A stretch of DNA of 64,000 bases. Source: Marinithermofilum abyssi. GTDB lineage: Bacteria > Bacillota > Bacilli > Thermoactinomycetales > DSM-45169. The translations under genes were made by a program, and so were the position numbers. Positions 32,875 through 42,165 of this stretch are shown piece by piece (position 1 is the first letter of the stretch; each line of letters opens with the position of its first letter). The notes beneath the pieces are model-generated. The model was not told the origin of the DNA. It ran no database searches and saw only the letters and a program-made list of their open reading frames with translations. The stretch lies in NCBI RefSeq assembly GCF_014641195.1, contig NZ_BMHQ01000003.1, positions 288,496-352,495 of the forward strand. The letters are read 5' to 3'.

Positions 32875-34574
32875 TGCTCGGTCATACGCTCGCGCACTAG
32901 GATCGAGGCGGACCGACCGGTGCGGGCCTCAACGGAAGTGAGCCGGTTGCTCAGATCCCGTGGACCGGAACGGGCCGCAGCAATCGCGTCGGACAACGCG
33001 TTTAGTATCCGTTGAATCTCTTTGTCCCCGGGAGCATCGGCATCGATGCCGCCCATGAGCCCATGTACCGCCCCCAGGGAAGCGAACGATCGGATATCAT
33101 AGGCAGCCCCCGGCACTTTCTTCGCTATCTCTTCTAGCTCGGCGATGCTGCGGCGGGTGACTGTTGCCGCCGACTTCTTTGACATGACCTGCACTTGTAC
33201 GCCTGGAGCGTCCAACGCGAGGATCCGATTGGCCTGCAGACCGTGGGCCAGGAAGGCTCCCGAGATGGCGTTTCCGACAATGAGCGCGACCACCGGATGT
33301 CCGGCAAGTCTCGCTGTCGCGTACGCATCTACGGCCGCGGCGCATGCCTGATGAATCCCGAGCAGTTCCTCGCGATATCCGTACGCCTGACTGGGTACGT
33401 CGACAATGGCAACAATGGCACGGCGCTCCCCGTCCACATCTTCGTCGACCGCATCCCGGACTACTCGTGCGAGCGTCCAACCTTCGTTCAGTCCCACCTC
33501 GCCCTGGCGGGCCCGGGGGAAGCGGTTGTCCGGATCCGGCACGACCGAAATGTAGCGAACACGCTCGTCTCCCAAAGTAGAATCGGTACACAGCACCGAT
33601 GACGACCCGGTCATCGGTAGCTGTGATCCTCCACACAGGGCTTCCAACCACACCCTTCCCCTGCTCACGGGTCCTTTTTCTCCGGTTTGTCCCCCCTGCC
33701 CATCCGGGCTTTTGAGGAGTTCCTCGGGCTCTTCGCCTCTTTCTTTCCCCCACCGCTCGCGCAGCATCGGCCCGTCAAGGTGTTTGAGGTCGATTCCGGC
33801 AAGTCGGGAAAGGTAGCGATCCACCTGCGCGCTGCGGTGTTCGGCGGGGACTCCACGACGGAAGGCGTCTTGCACTGCCCCGGTGACGACAGTGACGTCA
33901 TCCTCGACCAGAACGTCTGCAAAACCGGTCGCATGGCGTTGGGCCCCGCCGACCGTGTTCCAAATCAGTTGCCGGTCGCTGGCATCGAATTCCCCGATCC
34001 CGGCCTCCTGCTCGATGACTTCGGGGCCATTCAACCCGAGCCGGCCTTCCCGGGTCATGATCAGGGTGCTGCAAAGGCCTGCTGTGATGGACATTCCGCC
34101 GAAACACCCCACCATCCCGGGGATGACACCGACGACGGGGACATAACGGCGCAGGGCGACCATGGCCGATCCGATTTCGGCGATGGCGAGCAGCCCGTAG
34201 TTAGCTTCCTGTAACCGCACTCCGCCGGTGTCGAAGAGCAAAACGGGACGGGTGCGCCTGCCGTGCTCATTGTCCCGCAACGCCAGTTCCAGGGCGCCGG
34301 CAAACTTCGCACCGGACACCTCGCCGATGCCACCCCCCTGGAATGCGCCTTCGATCGCAATGACGACGGCTGACTCGCCGTCGATCAACCCCTGTGCAAC
34401 CACGACACCGTCATCGCTTTGCGGAACGATATTCTGTGGCGCCAAATGCGGCGACTCCAAACGATCAAAGGGGCCGAGTATTTCCTGGAAGGTACCCGTA
34501 TCCAGTATCGCTGCGGCACGGTCTCGCGCACGGAGTTCGATGAAGCTGGTTTTGAGCGGTACTTTGGCAATCAA
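32865..34574 (-). CDS. mdcDE: Fused MdcD-MdcE, malonate decarboxylase beta and gamma subunits
   Basis: 569 residues. Residues 1 to ~270 are MdcD, a carboxyltransferase-like beta subunit with GLIDGESAVVIAIEGAFQGG and GMVGCFGGMSITAGLCST; residues ~300-569 are MdcE (gamma), with SQAYGYREELLGIHQACAAA, VGNAISGAFLAHGLQANRIL and MSKKSAATVTRRSI. A Gly/Glu/Lys-rich linker (about 275-305) joins them. Together they decarboxylate the malonyl thioester on MdcC without biotin. The subunits are separate genes in the classical Klebsiella system; fusion keeps one-to-one dosage. TTG 34574 has GGAGGTGA 7 bases upstream and overlaps the mdcC stop by 4 bases. Confidence 0.9.
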   Translation of the reverse strand: MIAKVPLKTSFIELRARDRAAAILDTGTFQEILGPFDRLESPHLAPQNIVPQSDDGVVVAQGLIDGESAVVIAIEGAFQGGGIGEVSGAKFAGALELALRDNEHGRRTRPVLLFDTGGVRLQEANYGLLAIAEIGSAMVALRRYVPVVGVIPGMVGCFGGMSITAGLCSTLIMTREGRLGLNGPEVIEQEAGIGEFDASDRQLIWNTVGGAQRHATGFADVLVEDDVTVVTGAVQDAFRRGVPAEHRSAQVDRYLSRLAGIDLKHLDGPMLRERWGKERGEEPEELLKSPDGQGGQTGEKGPVSRGRVWLEALCGGSQLPMTGSSSVLCTDSTLGDERVRYISVVPDPDNRFPRARQGEVGLNEGWTLARVVRDAVDEDVDGERRAIVAIVDVPSQAYGYREELLGIHQACAAAVDAYATARLAGHPVVALIVGNAISGAFLAHGLQANRILALDAPGVQVQVMSKKSAATVTRRSIAELEEIAKKVPGAAYDIRSFASLGAVHGLMGGIDADAPGDKEIQRILNALSDAIAAARSGPRDLSNRLTSVEARTGRSASILVRERMTEQWN

Positions 34575-34864
34575 GACCGGCTCACCTCCAATCCTTGTGC
34601 CAGCCGGAGCGAGACGACACCAGGGGTGGCCCCGAAGTCGTTGATCTCGATCTTTGCGGCGACATCATGTTGTGCGAAGAACCGGTCCAGCACCGCCTTC
34701 CATATTTCCCCGTACCCGTCGAACCGGGTCCTGACGACAACATGGGTCCGCTGGTCAGGCGACGGCTCGAACAGGATCTCTAAATCCCCGGAACTGACCA
34801 CGCCGACATGCGCGCGGCGGGGCAGGGGCTTTGCCGCCGTGTATTCAAAGGTCAATATTTCCAC
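34571..34864 (-). CDS. mdcC: MdcC, malonate decarboxylase acyl carrier protein (delta subunit)
   Basis: 97 residues. VGVVSSGDLEIL around residues 20-31 holds the serine (position 25) that receives the dephospho-CoA prosthetic group, and ATPGVVSLRLAQGLE lies near the C-terminus. The carrier swings acetyl and malonyl groups between MdcA and MdcDE. GTG 34864 follows GGAGGTGA by 6 bases. Confidence 0.9.
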   Translation of the reverse strand: MEILTFEYTAAKPLPRRAHVGVVSSGDLEILFEPSPDQRTHVVVRTRFDGYGEIWKAVLDRFFAQHDVAAKIEINDFGATPGVVSLRLAQGLEVSRS

Positions 34865-34889
34865 ACCCGGTCACCTCCAAAATATCGGA

Positions 34890-35786
34890 TCATGGTCGGA
34901 TCACGCGGGCAAGCGTGCCATCACGTTGGACGACAGGATCCAGGCTGTCGAGAAACAATGCGGCGGCGAGTAGGTCGGCACTGCCGCCAGGCGAAGCGTT
35001 CCGGGCTACCAACTCCGCGTCTAACCGGTGAAGAGCATTCCACCCGGACCGGGTGGATGTTCCGCCGGCAACGATGACGGCCCTTGCGCCGTCCTTGGCT
35101 GCCATCAACGCTTCAGCACCCCCGCGGTGCAACAAGCAAGTGTCATCGAGGCGGGCGATGATGGCCATCAGGGCATCAAGCCTTGCGAAGGGTTCTAAAA
35201 TGCCGCGGCTGCGGGCGGCGTACAGAGCCGGCAGAGCCACATCGACTACATGTGGAAAACCCTGCCGGGCCTCGCCGATTGCCCCTGGAACACCGTAGTA
35301 CTGCCGCACGCGATAACCCTTGGATGACCTCTTTTCGGGTGAAAACCGGTCGGGATAACGGGCGATCTCACCTGCAAGCGCAGCGATCTGTCGCGCGGAT
35401 GTCCCGGGCCCGCTCATCGCCGCCCCCGCGGTGAGCAGTCCGAGCGCCCAGATCGCCCCCCGATGGGTATTGGTGCCACCGGTCGCTGCCATCATCACCT
35501 TCTCCCCGTCGCGGCCGATCACAGCGAGTCGTTCACGGAGAACCTGACTGGGCCTTTGGCGGAACGCCGCCAGGGCGATCTGGGCAAAGGTGCCGCGCAG
35601 CACTTGTGCAGAGCGGCACATCAGCCCAAAGTCCAGGTCGGTGTGGGCCCCGGAGCTGTGTCTGTCGACGAGGGCCGGTTTCGGGGTGAGTCCGGCTTCG
35701 TCGATGAGAGCAGTCACTGCCAAATTCGCGATCCGTTCGCTGCATTCCTTAGCGTCGTTCCACAAGGGCTGACGTTCCACACTCAT
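34890..35786 (-). CDS. mdcB: MdcB, triphosphoribosyl-dephospho-CoA synthase
   Basis: 298 residues of the CitG/MdcB family: KPALVDRHSSGAHTDLDF (about 36-53), GGTNTHRGAIWALGLL (about 102-117) and GGSADLLAAALFLDSL near the C-terminus. It makes the prosthetic-group precursor from ATP and dephospho-CoA for MdcG. The ATG at 35786 overlaps the mdcA stop (TGATG); the upstream TTG/ATG extension is inside mdcA and is rejected. Confidence 0.9.
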   Translation of the reverse strand: MSVERQPLWNDAKECSERIANLAVTALIDEAGLTPKPALVDRHSSGAHTDLDFGLMCRSAQVLRGTFAQIALAAFRQRPSQVLRERLAVIGRDGEKVMMAATGGTNTHRGAIWALGLLTAGAAMSGPGTSARQIAALAGEIARYPDRFSPEKRSSKGYRVRQYYGVPGAIGEARQGFPHVVDVALPALYAARSRGILEPFARLDALMAIIARLDDTCLLHRGGAEALMAAKDGARAVIVAGGTSTRSGWNALHRLDAELVARNASPGGSADLLAAALFLDSLDPVVQRDGTLARVIRP

Positions 35787-37441
35787 CACCAACTGCGGAA
35801 ATGCGCCGGTGGTTTGTACAGTCCCCCGGACCAGTCCACAAGGTCTTCGATGCTCTTGGCCGCCAGCAGGGAACGCTTGGCATCGGTGCGACGGATCCCG
35901 AGATCTTCCGGAAAGGCGACCAGTCCGTCGCGGCGTAATCGCCCGTTGAGACGAGGGTCATGTTGCCTCCCAACCGGAGTGACCCCGGCGATCGCAACCA
36001 GTGCCTGACGGCGCTCTGTCCGGTCGCGTGCCTTGTATAGATAAGCGATCCCCTCTTCTGTGACGACGTGGGTGACGTCGTCGCCGTAAATCATGACCGG
36101 GGTGACCGGCAGAACCGCGTCCCGACCGACCTGGATCGCGTCCAGGGATTCCACGAACGTCGGGGCATTTCCCCGTTGGAAGGTCTCGACCATCTGTACG
36201 ACCAGCTTGCGTCCACGAACGGTCGGACTTTCTGAAGTAATCAGGCTGAGCCATGCAGGAGTCGAGTGCCGGCGGCCATGGGGGTCGTGCCCCATGTTCG
36301 GGGCGCCGCCGAATCCGGCAAGTCGCCCCAGCGTAACGGTCGAGGAGTTGCCGTCACCATCCATCTGCAAGGTGGACCCGATGAAGAGATCGACGGCATA
36401 CTGACCCGCCACTTGCGACAGCAAGCGGTTGGACCGCAGGCTGCCGTCGTGTCCAGTAAAGAAGACATCCGGACGTGCTGCGATGTAGTCCTCCATTCCC
36501 ACTTCGCTCCCGAAGCAGTGGATACTTTCCACCCAGCCGCTCTCGATCGCGGGGATGAGGGTGGGGTGCGGGTTGAGAGTCCAATGCCTGCATATCTTTC
36601 CGCGCAGTCCGAGTGACTCGCCGTACGTGGGAAGCAGCAATTCGATAGCCGCGGCGTTAAAACCGACCCCATGGTTGAGAGAAGTCACCTGGTGACGCTC
36701 GTAGATCCCGCGAATAACCAGCATCGCCATCAGAATCTGGACCTCGGTGATGTGGCGGGGGTCCCTGGTGAACAGCGGTTCGAGTTGGTAGGGTTTATCC
36801 GCGACGACGACAAAGTCGACCCAGGAAGCCGGGATATCCACCCGGGGCAACTCATCGACCAATTCATTGACCTGGGCGATGACAATTCCGTCACGGAATG
36901 CGGTCGCCTCCACGATGGTCGGAGTCTCCTCCGTGTTCGGACCGGTATAGAGGTTACCGGCCGCATCCGCCTTATCAGCAGCGACGAGGGCCACCGTAGG
37001 GATGAGGTCAACGAACAGTCGCGCGTACAACTCGAGGTATGTATGGATGGCACCAACATCGAGCACTCCATCCTCCAGCATCTGTGCTACGCGGAGGCTT
37101 TGAGGCCCGGCGTAGGAAAAGTCGACCTTTTTCGCTATCCCCCTCTCGAAAATGTCGAGGTGCTCGGGTCTCGAAATACTGGACATGAGCATATGGAGGT
37201 TGTTGATTTTGGCTGGGTCGACCTGATTCAGGGCCGCCGACAGGAAGGTCGCCTGTTTCTGGTTGTTTCCTTCCAGCACCACCCGGTCACCGGGTGCAAG
37301 AAGCGCCTGAAGGGCTTCGACGATACTTTCGGTCGGCAGAACCCGACCCTCCGCGAGGCGTTCGACTTTGGCAAGTCGACGCGCCTTTTCATCCCGCCGT
37401 TTCGTCCACGTGCGTTGCAAGTCCCGGGTCAAATTGGACAT
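35786..37441 (-). CDS. mdcA: MdcA, malonate decarboxylase alpha subunit (acetyl-ACP:malonate transferase)
   Basis: 551 residues, full length for the family. Features include VVLEGNNQKQATFLSAALNQ near 54, SYAGPQSLRVAQ near 129, VDLFIGSTLQMDGDGNSSTV near 350 and FGGAPNMGHDPHGRRHSTPA near 374. MdcA exchanges acetate for malonate on the carrier protein, releasing acetate. It leads the mdc structural genes. ATG 37441 follows GGGGAGG. A cre-like site lies 38 bases upstream and the GntR gene 97 bases upstream on the same strand. Confidence 0.92.
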   Translation of the reverse strand: MSNLTRDLQRTWTKRRDEKARRLAKVERLAEGRVLPTESIVEALQALLAPGDRVVLEGNNQKQATFLSAALNQVDPAKINNLHMLMSSISRPEHLDIFERGIAKKVDFSYAGPQSLRVAQMLEDGVLDVGAIHTYLELYARLFVDLIPTVALVAADKADAAGNLYTGPNTEETPTIVEATAFRDGIVIAQVNELVDELPRVDIPASWVDFVVVADKPYQLEPLFTRDPRHITEVQILMAMLVIRGIYERHQVTSLNHGVGFNAAAIELLLPTYGESLGLRGKICRHWTLNPHPTLIPAIESGWVESIHCFGSEVGMEDYIAARPDVFFTGHDGSLRSNRLLSQVAGQYAVDLFIGSTLQMDGDGNSSTVTLGRLAGFGGAPNMGHDPHGRRHSTPAWLSLITSESPTVRGRKLVVQMVETFQRGNAPTFVESLDAIQVGRDAVLPVTPVMIYGDDVTHVVTEEGIAYLYKARDRTERRQALVAIAGVTPVGRQHDPRLNGRLRRDGLVAFPEDLGIRRTDAKRSLLAAKSIEDLVDWSGGLYKPPAHFRSW

Positions 37442-37478
37442 CCGACGCCTCCCCTTTCCTTTTGTATGGGTCCCCAGT

Positions 37479-37492
37479 TGGAAGCGCTATCA
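37479..37492. promoter_or_regulatory. cre-like site upstream of mdcA
   Basis: TGGAAGCGCTATCA matches the cre consensus except for G at the third position. It lies between the GntR gene and mdcA and would permit CcpA repression of the operon, by roadblock if transcription enters from the GntR promoter. Confidence 0.55.
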
Positions 37493-37537
37493 AAATAACA
37501 GCGAAAACCCTCCATTCAGGGGTTCTGGTGATCCGAA

Positions 37538-38194
37538 TCAGGATGACTGGAAGTATACCTCCAGTCGGTGAATGGTCCCACGATTGTGTGCATCCAAAAG
37601 CCGCTTGGCTTCCCCGGCATCTTCCCGAAGCAAGACGTCGACAATTTGCTGGTGATCTTCAAGCGATCGATCCAAGGTGTTGTTCTCCCAGGAAAGTTTA
37701 ATCAAAACACGAAGCGGTGTAGTCAGGCGGTCATAATGCGTTTCAATCAGCTTGCTGCCGGCAAAACGGATGATGCATTCGTGGAATTGCTGGTTCAAGT
37801 GGGAATATCCCGCCTTATCTCTTTGTGCGACAAGCTCCCGCATCGAGGCGACGATCCTCTGCATTTCGTGCAAGGGAGTTGCCGACCGCCTGAGGTCGAA
37901 ACGTTCCAAAGCCATCAGTTCCATCAAGTTGCGTAACTCAAGCAAGTCAATCAATTCCGCCTTCGAGTATTCTTTAACAAAAGACCCCCGGCGGGGCTTT
38001 CGCTCCACCAGACCGGCTACTTCCAAGATATAAAACGCTTCTCGGACAGGAGCACGGCTCGTGCCGAATTGTTCCGCCAATTCACCTTCCCGTAGTTGTT
38101 CACCCGGTCCAAACTGGTTATTTACGATTTGTTCAATAATAAAATTGGCGATTTGGTTGGGAAGGGAAGTGTCTATCCGCATCTTCGTGGTCAT
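37538..38194 (-). CDS. GntR family (FCD/FadR type) regulator of the malonate genes
   Basis: 218 residues: N-terminal winged helix (LREGELAEQFGTSRAPVREA, about 34-53) followed by an all-helical FCD ligand domain with metal-binding-type His residues (HLNQQFHECIIRFAGS near 132-147). GntR regulators (MdcY) control malonate decarboxylase operons in other bacteria. ATG 38194 has AGGTGA 6 bases upstream. Sites GTCGATTGTCGAC at its own promoter, at matC and at the duplicated matC leader make it the likely regulator of all three, with malonate or a derivative as effector. Confidence 0.88.
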   Translation of the reverse strand: MTTKMRIDTSLPNQIANFIIEQIVNNQFGPGEQLREGELAEQFGTSRAPVREAFYILEVAGLVERKPRRGSFVKEYSKAELIDLLELRNLMELMALERFDLRRSATPLHEMQRIVASMRELVAQRDKAGYSHLNQQFHECIIRFAGSKLIETHYDRLTTPLRVLIKLSWENNTLDRSLEDHQQIVDVLLREDAGEAKRLLDAHNRGTIHRLEVYFQSS

Positions 38195-38227
38195 TGCCAA
38201 TCACCTAGTCTTTTCACGTTTATCATG

Positions 38228-38240
38228 GTCGATTGTCGAC
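38228..38240. promoter_or_regulatory. GntR-type operator at the gntR-mdc promoter
   Basis: GTCGATTGTCGAC, 11 bases past the -10 box, where binding would block initiation. Same core as sites at 29748-29760 and 51090-51102. Confidence 0.65.
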
Positions 38241-38251
38241 TATCTACTGTG

Positions 38252-38280
38252 ACAATAGCACACCTTGGTTTAATTGTGAA
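38252..38280 (-). promoter_or_regulatory. Promoter of gntR and probably the mdc operon
   Basis: On the minus strand TTCACA (38275-38280), 17 bases, TATTGT (38252-38257). It is the only convincing promoter upstream of the gntR-mdcABCDEGH run. Confidence 0.5.
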
Positions 38281-38330
38281 GATATAATATTTGATTTCAT
38301 ACTAATATTTAGTCAATTTTATGATTTGAT

Positions 38331-38392
38331 GGTTCGAAAAAATCCCGAAACTCCTGAATCCAACCGGGGTTATCGGGATTTTTTCGGGAACC
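38331..38392 (-). terminator. Terminator after gamma-glutamyltransferase gene
   Basis: Arms GGTTCGAAAAAATCCCGA (38331-38348) and TCGGGATTTTTTCG plus GGAACC (38373-38392) pair over almost their full length, with a T6 tract on the minus strand. Confidence 0.75.
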
Positions 38393-38434
38393 GGTTTTAG
38401 AATACAGCTCCTGCAAAGAGTGTAGCCAATCGGT

Positions 38435-40042
38435 TTACCAGGCGGCGACGGAACCGTCGGCCCTGGGCTCCGTCCCCCCTGCCAGGATTCCGTCTTCGCT
38501 TCTCCATATGATCTGTCCGCGGCCAAATCCGCCCGATTCCGCCGCCACGCGGATCTCGTGTCCTTTCCGGATGAGGGACTGGACGATGTTGTCCGGAACA
38601 CCGCGTTCCACTTCGACCGTTGTTCCCTCGGTCCATCGCCACCGCGGTGCGTCCAGGGCGGCCTGCGGATTTAAACCGAAGTCCACCGTGTTCATGACTA
38701 TCTGGAGATGACCTTGGGGCTGCATAAACCCACCCATAACGCCGAAGGGACCGATGGGCTGGCCGTCTTTGGTCAAAAACCCGGGAATGATCGTGTGGTA
38801 GGTCTTCTTACCCGGTGCTAGACAGTTGGCCTCCCCGGGGTTGAGGGAAAAGGTGTGTCCCCGGTTCTGGAGGCTGATTCCGGTCCCCGGTACCACCAAC
38901 GCGGACCCAAAGCCCATATAGTTGCTCTGGATAAAGGAGACCATGTTCCCTGCGCCGTCTGCCGTCGCCAGGTAAACCGTCCCCCCGGAGGGCGGTTTGC
39001 CGGGAGTGGGAACGAGAGCCGTATCGCCAATCTCTTTTCTCCGCTCCTCCGCGTATGTATCCGACAGCAGCTCCTCTACCGAAACAGACATGTGATCCCA
39101 ATCGGTGATATATTTTTTCCCGTCGGTAAAAGCCAGCTTTAAGGCTTCCATCTGCCTGTGATAGGTCAACTCCGACTCTTTTTCCGTGAATTCGAAGCCC
39201 TTCAAGATATTAAACGCCATCAGCGTTACCAGTCCCTGGCCGTTGGGGGGGATCTCCCATACGTCATACCCGCGGTAGTTCACCTTAATCGGGTTCACCC
39301 ACTGCGGCGTGTAAGCTGCCAGGTCTTCTTCGGTTAGAAAACCACCGTGCTGCTTGGCAAACCAGGCGATTTTTTCGGCCAGCTCCCCACGATAAAAAGA
39401 GGAAGCCCGGCTTTCCGCGATCGACTGCAACGTGGCGGCGTGATCCCGAGAACGCCACACCTCTCCGGCACGGGGCGCCCTTCCCCCGGGAGCGAAAGTA
39501 GAGAACCACGGTTCAAACTCCGGCCCCTTCAGAAGCTGACGGTACCTGTCTACGGCGTTGCCCCAAAATTTGCTCAATACCGGGGAGAGGGGGTATCCCT
39601 CCTCCGCGTATTGGATCGCCGGCTCCAACAGCTGTGTCAGCGGGAGCTTGCCGAACTTCTCCGACAGTTCCACCCAAGCCGCCGGCGCACCCGGGACGGT
39701 AACCGGCAACCACCCGTATGGGGGAATGGCGTCAACTCCCCTGCTCTTCACCTTCTCCAAGGTGATATTTTTCGGGGACGGGCCGCTGGCGTTTAAGCCG
39801 TGCAGGCGCCCCTGGTACCATACTAAAGAGAAAGCATCCCCGCCGATCCCGTTGGAAGTCGGCTCCAGCACCGTCAGGCTGGCCGCGGCAGCCACAGCGG
39901 CATCGATGGCATTCCCACCCTTTTTTAACATATCCAAACCGGCCTGGGCGGCCAAAGGCTGAGAGGTCGCCACCATCCCCCTCTTTGAAAAGACAGTCGT
40001 CCTCTGGGAGGGGTAGGGATTGTGCAACGTATCGAAGTTCAT
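38435..40042 (-). CDS. Gamma-glutamyltransferase family protein
   Basis: 535 residues. The autoprocessing and catalytic threonine is T355 in PPSGGTVYLATADGAGNM, with GFGSALVVPGTGISLQNRG and GFMQPQGHLQIVMN (oxyanion and substrate region) in the small subunit. No signal peptide is visible, so a cytoplasmic enzyme of the GGT-like branch is likely. It hydrolyses or transfers gamma-glutamyl groups from glutathione-like or other gamma-glutamyl compounds. ATG 40042 follows GGAGG by 8 bases. It sits at the end of a run encoding a peptide ABC transporter and an Lrp regulator, suggesting use of imported gamma-glutamyl peptides. Confidence 0.88.
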   Translation of the reverse strand: MNFDTLHNPYPSQRTTVFSKRGMVATSQPLAAQAGLDMLKKGGNAIDAAVAAAASLTVLEPTSNGIGGDAFSLVWYQGRLHGLNASGPSPKNITLEKVKSRGVDAIPPYGWLPVTVPGAPAAWVELSEKFGKLPLTQLLEPAIQYAEEGYPLSPVLSKFWGNAVDRYRQLLKGPEFEPWFSTFAPGGRAPRAGEVWRSRDHAATLQSIAESRASSFYRGELAEKIAWFAKQHGGFLTEEDLAAYTPQWVNPIKVNYRGYDVWEIPPNGQGLVTLMAFNILKGFEFTEKESELTYHRQMEALKLAFTDGKKYITDWDHMSVSVEELLSDTYAEERRKEIGDTALVPTPGKPPSGGTVYLATADGAGNMVSFIQSNYMGFGSALVVPGTGISLQNRGHTFSLNPGEANCLAPGKKTYHTIIPGFLTKDGQPIGPFGVMGGFMQPQGHLQIVMNTVDFGLNPQAALDAPRWRWTEGTTVEVERGVPDNIVQSLIRKGHEIRVAAESGGFGRGQIIWRSEDGILAGGTEPRADGSVAAW

Positions 40043-40083
40043 GGAAACAGCCTCCATATTTTACGAGATATAAAATCGTGTAT

Positions 40084-40614
40084 TCAGGCTAAAAACAGAA
40101 CGCCATAAACGAGGGATCCGGAGATGACCCAAGCCGGGTGGACCTTCCACTTTTCCAGCAGCAACAGACTGACTAGGATGAGAACCACGGTCTGAAGTAT
40201 CCCAATATCCTCCCAAGAACTTTGGAAAAACTGAAAGGCAATCACGGCCAGGAGAATTCCTACCACCGGCCGGATCATCGCGGTCATCTTCTGGATCTTG
40301 GGGGAGTTTCGGTAACGGTACAGCAGAGACAAAAAGAGGATCATCGCCAGGAGCGAAGGACCCACGGTGGCAAACAGGGCCACGATAGCCCCCAGAAAAC
40401 CGCCCACCTCGTATCCGATGTACCCCGCCATCTTGGTGGCGATGGGACCTGGCAAGGCGTTGCCCAAGGCCAAAATCTCTCCGAACTGTTCCAACGTCAT
40501 CCAATGGTAGCGGTTGACCACTTCATTCTGGATCAGTGGGATAGAAGCGGGGCCTCCGCCGTACCCCACAATTCCAGGAATAAAAAAGGCAACAAACAGC
40601 TTCCAATAAATCAC
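40084..40614 (-). CDS. Chromate transporter (CHR) family half-protein, second
   Basis: 176 residues with the CHR-domain signature FFIPGIVGYGGGPASIPLIQ near the N-terminus and ALGNALPGPIATKMAGYIGY around 50-70, followed by several hydrophobic segments. In many Bacillota the ~400-residue ChrA is split into two such halves that work as a pair. GTG 40614 overlaps the stop of the other half as GTGA. Chromate is the named substrate of the family, but these pairs in catabolic loci may move other anions. Confidence 0.85.
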   Translation of the reverse strand: MIYWKLFVAFFIPGIVGYGGGPASIPLIQNEVVNRYHWMTLEQFGEILALGNALPGPIATKMAGYIGYEVGGFLGAIVALFATVGPSLLAMILFLSLLYRYRNSPKIQKMTAMIRPVVGILLAVIAFQFFQSSWEDIGILQTVVLILVSLLLLEKWKVHPAWVISGSLVYGVLFLA

Positions 40615-41207
40615 GACGCTTTACCTTCTTTCTCCCCGGTAACCGGTTTCTTTTCTTTCGAAAACAGGGCAAACAAGAGCGTACCCCCGATGATCACGGC
40701 TGGATGAATATCCAGGAGGCCGATTGCCGCAGCACTGATCAGGCCCACGGTAACGGTTACAGATTTTTCTTTCTTCTCCCAGGATTTTTTGAAAAAGGAG
40801 TAGGCCAACACCGCCAGCATCACCCCCACCACCGGGGTGACCGCCCCGGTCATCCCTTGGACTTTCGGGGAAGCCTTATACGCCGACAGCAAACTGAGGA
40901 AAAGGACCATCAGCAATACCGTCGGCAGCACCATCGCCAGCACTCCCAAGATGCATCCTGTTATGCCCAGCACTCGGTAACCGATATAGCCCGCCATTTT
41001 CGTGGCAATGGGTCCGGGCAACGCGTTGCCCAGAGCGAGCACATCGCTAAATTCCCCATCATTCATCCACCGGTACTTTTTCACAACCTCTTGGTGGACG
41101 AGGGGAATGGAAGAGGGACCTCCCCCGTAACCAAGGATGCCCACCTTGAAAAATGCAGTAAAGACCTGAACCGCCTTCTTCCACTTCGAACCGGATTTAT
41201 CGGACAT
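40611..41207 (-). CDS. Chromate transporter (CHR) family half-protein, first
   Basis: 198 residues with a basic N-terminus, GILGYGGGPSSIPLVHQEVV near 22 and ALGNALPGPIATKMAGYIGY near 58, plus 4-5 hydrophobic segments. It is homologous to the half-protein downstream and overlaps it. Its start overlaps the end of the oppF-like ATPase gene by 11 bases, so it belongs to the same operon as the ABC transporter. Confidence 0.85.
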   Translation of the reverse strand: MSDKSGSKWKKAVQVFTAFFKVGILGYGGGPSSIPLVHQEVVKKYRWMNDGEFSDVLALGNALPGPIATKMAGYIGYRVLGITGCILGVLAMVLPTVLLMVLFLSLLSAYKASPKVQGMTGAVTPVVGVMLAVLAYSFFKKSWEKKEKSVTVTVGLISAAAIGLLDIHPAVIIGGTLLFALFSKEKKPVTGEKEGKAS

Positions 41208-42165
41208 GGCAAGCCACCTGGTGTCCCGGCGCGACCTCTTTCCACTCCGGCCGGATTTCTTTACAGACAGTCATCGCCTCTGGGCAGCGGGTGTGGAAGG
41301 GGCACCCCTTTGGTGGTTTCGCCGGACTGGGCAAGTCGCCGCTAAGGATGATCCTCTCCCGCTTCCTTCCCGGCACCGGACGCGGGATCGCTGACAGGAG
41401 CGCTTCCGTATACGGATGGACCGGGTTCTTATACAACTCCTTGACCGGCGCCAACTCCATCGTCTGACCAAGGTACATGATCAATACCCGGTCACACAGA
41501 TGGCGCACCACCCCCAGGTCGTGAGAAATGAAGAAATAAGTCAACCCATGCTTCTCCTGCAGCGACTGAAGTAGTTTCAGGACCTGCGCCTGGACAGAAA
41601 CGTCCAGTGCGGAAACAGGTTCGTCGCAAACGATGAGGGAGGGGTTTAAAGCCAGCGCGCGGGCAATTCCGATCCGCTGCCGCTGTCCCCCACTGAACTC
41701 ATGGGGCAGCCGGTCGTAATGGTCCCTCCTCAGACCCACTTCCTCCAGTAACCCCATCACCCGTTCCCGCCTTTCCTCTCGATTCAGCTGAGTGTGAATC
41801 ACAAGCGGCTCCTCGAGAGCATCTCCAATCCGTTGGCGGGGGTTCAAGGAAGCAAAGGGATCCTGGAAAATCATCTGCATTTTGTTCCGGAAGGGTTGAA
41901 GGGCTCTGGCCGAAAGTGAGGAAATATCCGTGCCGTTAAAATAAAGGCGGCCTTCTGTGGGTTTCTCCAACCGGAGCAGCGTGCGACCGAGGGTCGATTT
42001 CCCGCACCCGGACTCGCCGACCACACCCAGGGTTTCTCTGTTGTGGAGAACGAGGGACACCCCGTCCACCGCTTTTACCTGCCCGGCGACCCGATTAAGC
42101 AGACCGCGCCGTACCGGGTAATATTTTTTGACGTTTTCCAGTTTAGCCAACACTTTTTCCGGCAT
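41197..42165 (-). CDS. Oligo/dipeptide ABC transporter ATP-binding protein (DppF/OppF)
   Basis: 322 residues: Walker A GESGCGKST near residue 50, Q-loop MIFQDPFASLNPRQ, ABC signature LPHEFSGGQRQRIGIARAL near 155 and Walker B LIVCDEPVSALD near 177. The C-terminal oligopeptide extension (GCPFHTRCPEAM) carries the typical Cys motif. ATG 42165 is chosen; the reading frame runs 119 codons further upstream but that part is shadow of the preceding ATPase gene, which ends at 42143. Confidence 0.9.
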   Translation of the reverse strand: MPEKVLAKLENVKKYYPVRRGLLNRVAGQVKAVDGVSLVLHNRETLGVVGESGCGKSTLGRTLLRLEKPTEGRLYFNGTDISSLSARALQPFRNKMQMIFQDPFASLNPRQRIGDALEEPLVIHTQLNREERRERVMGLLEEVGLRRDHYDRLPHEFSGGQRQRIGIARALALNPSLIVCDEPVSALDVSVQAQVLKLLQSLQEKHGLTYFFISHDLGVVRHLCDRVLIMYLGQTMELAPVKELYKNPVHPYTEALLSAIPRPVPGRKRERIILSGDLPSPAKPPKGCPFHTRCPEAMTVCKEIRPEWKEVAPGHQVACHVR

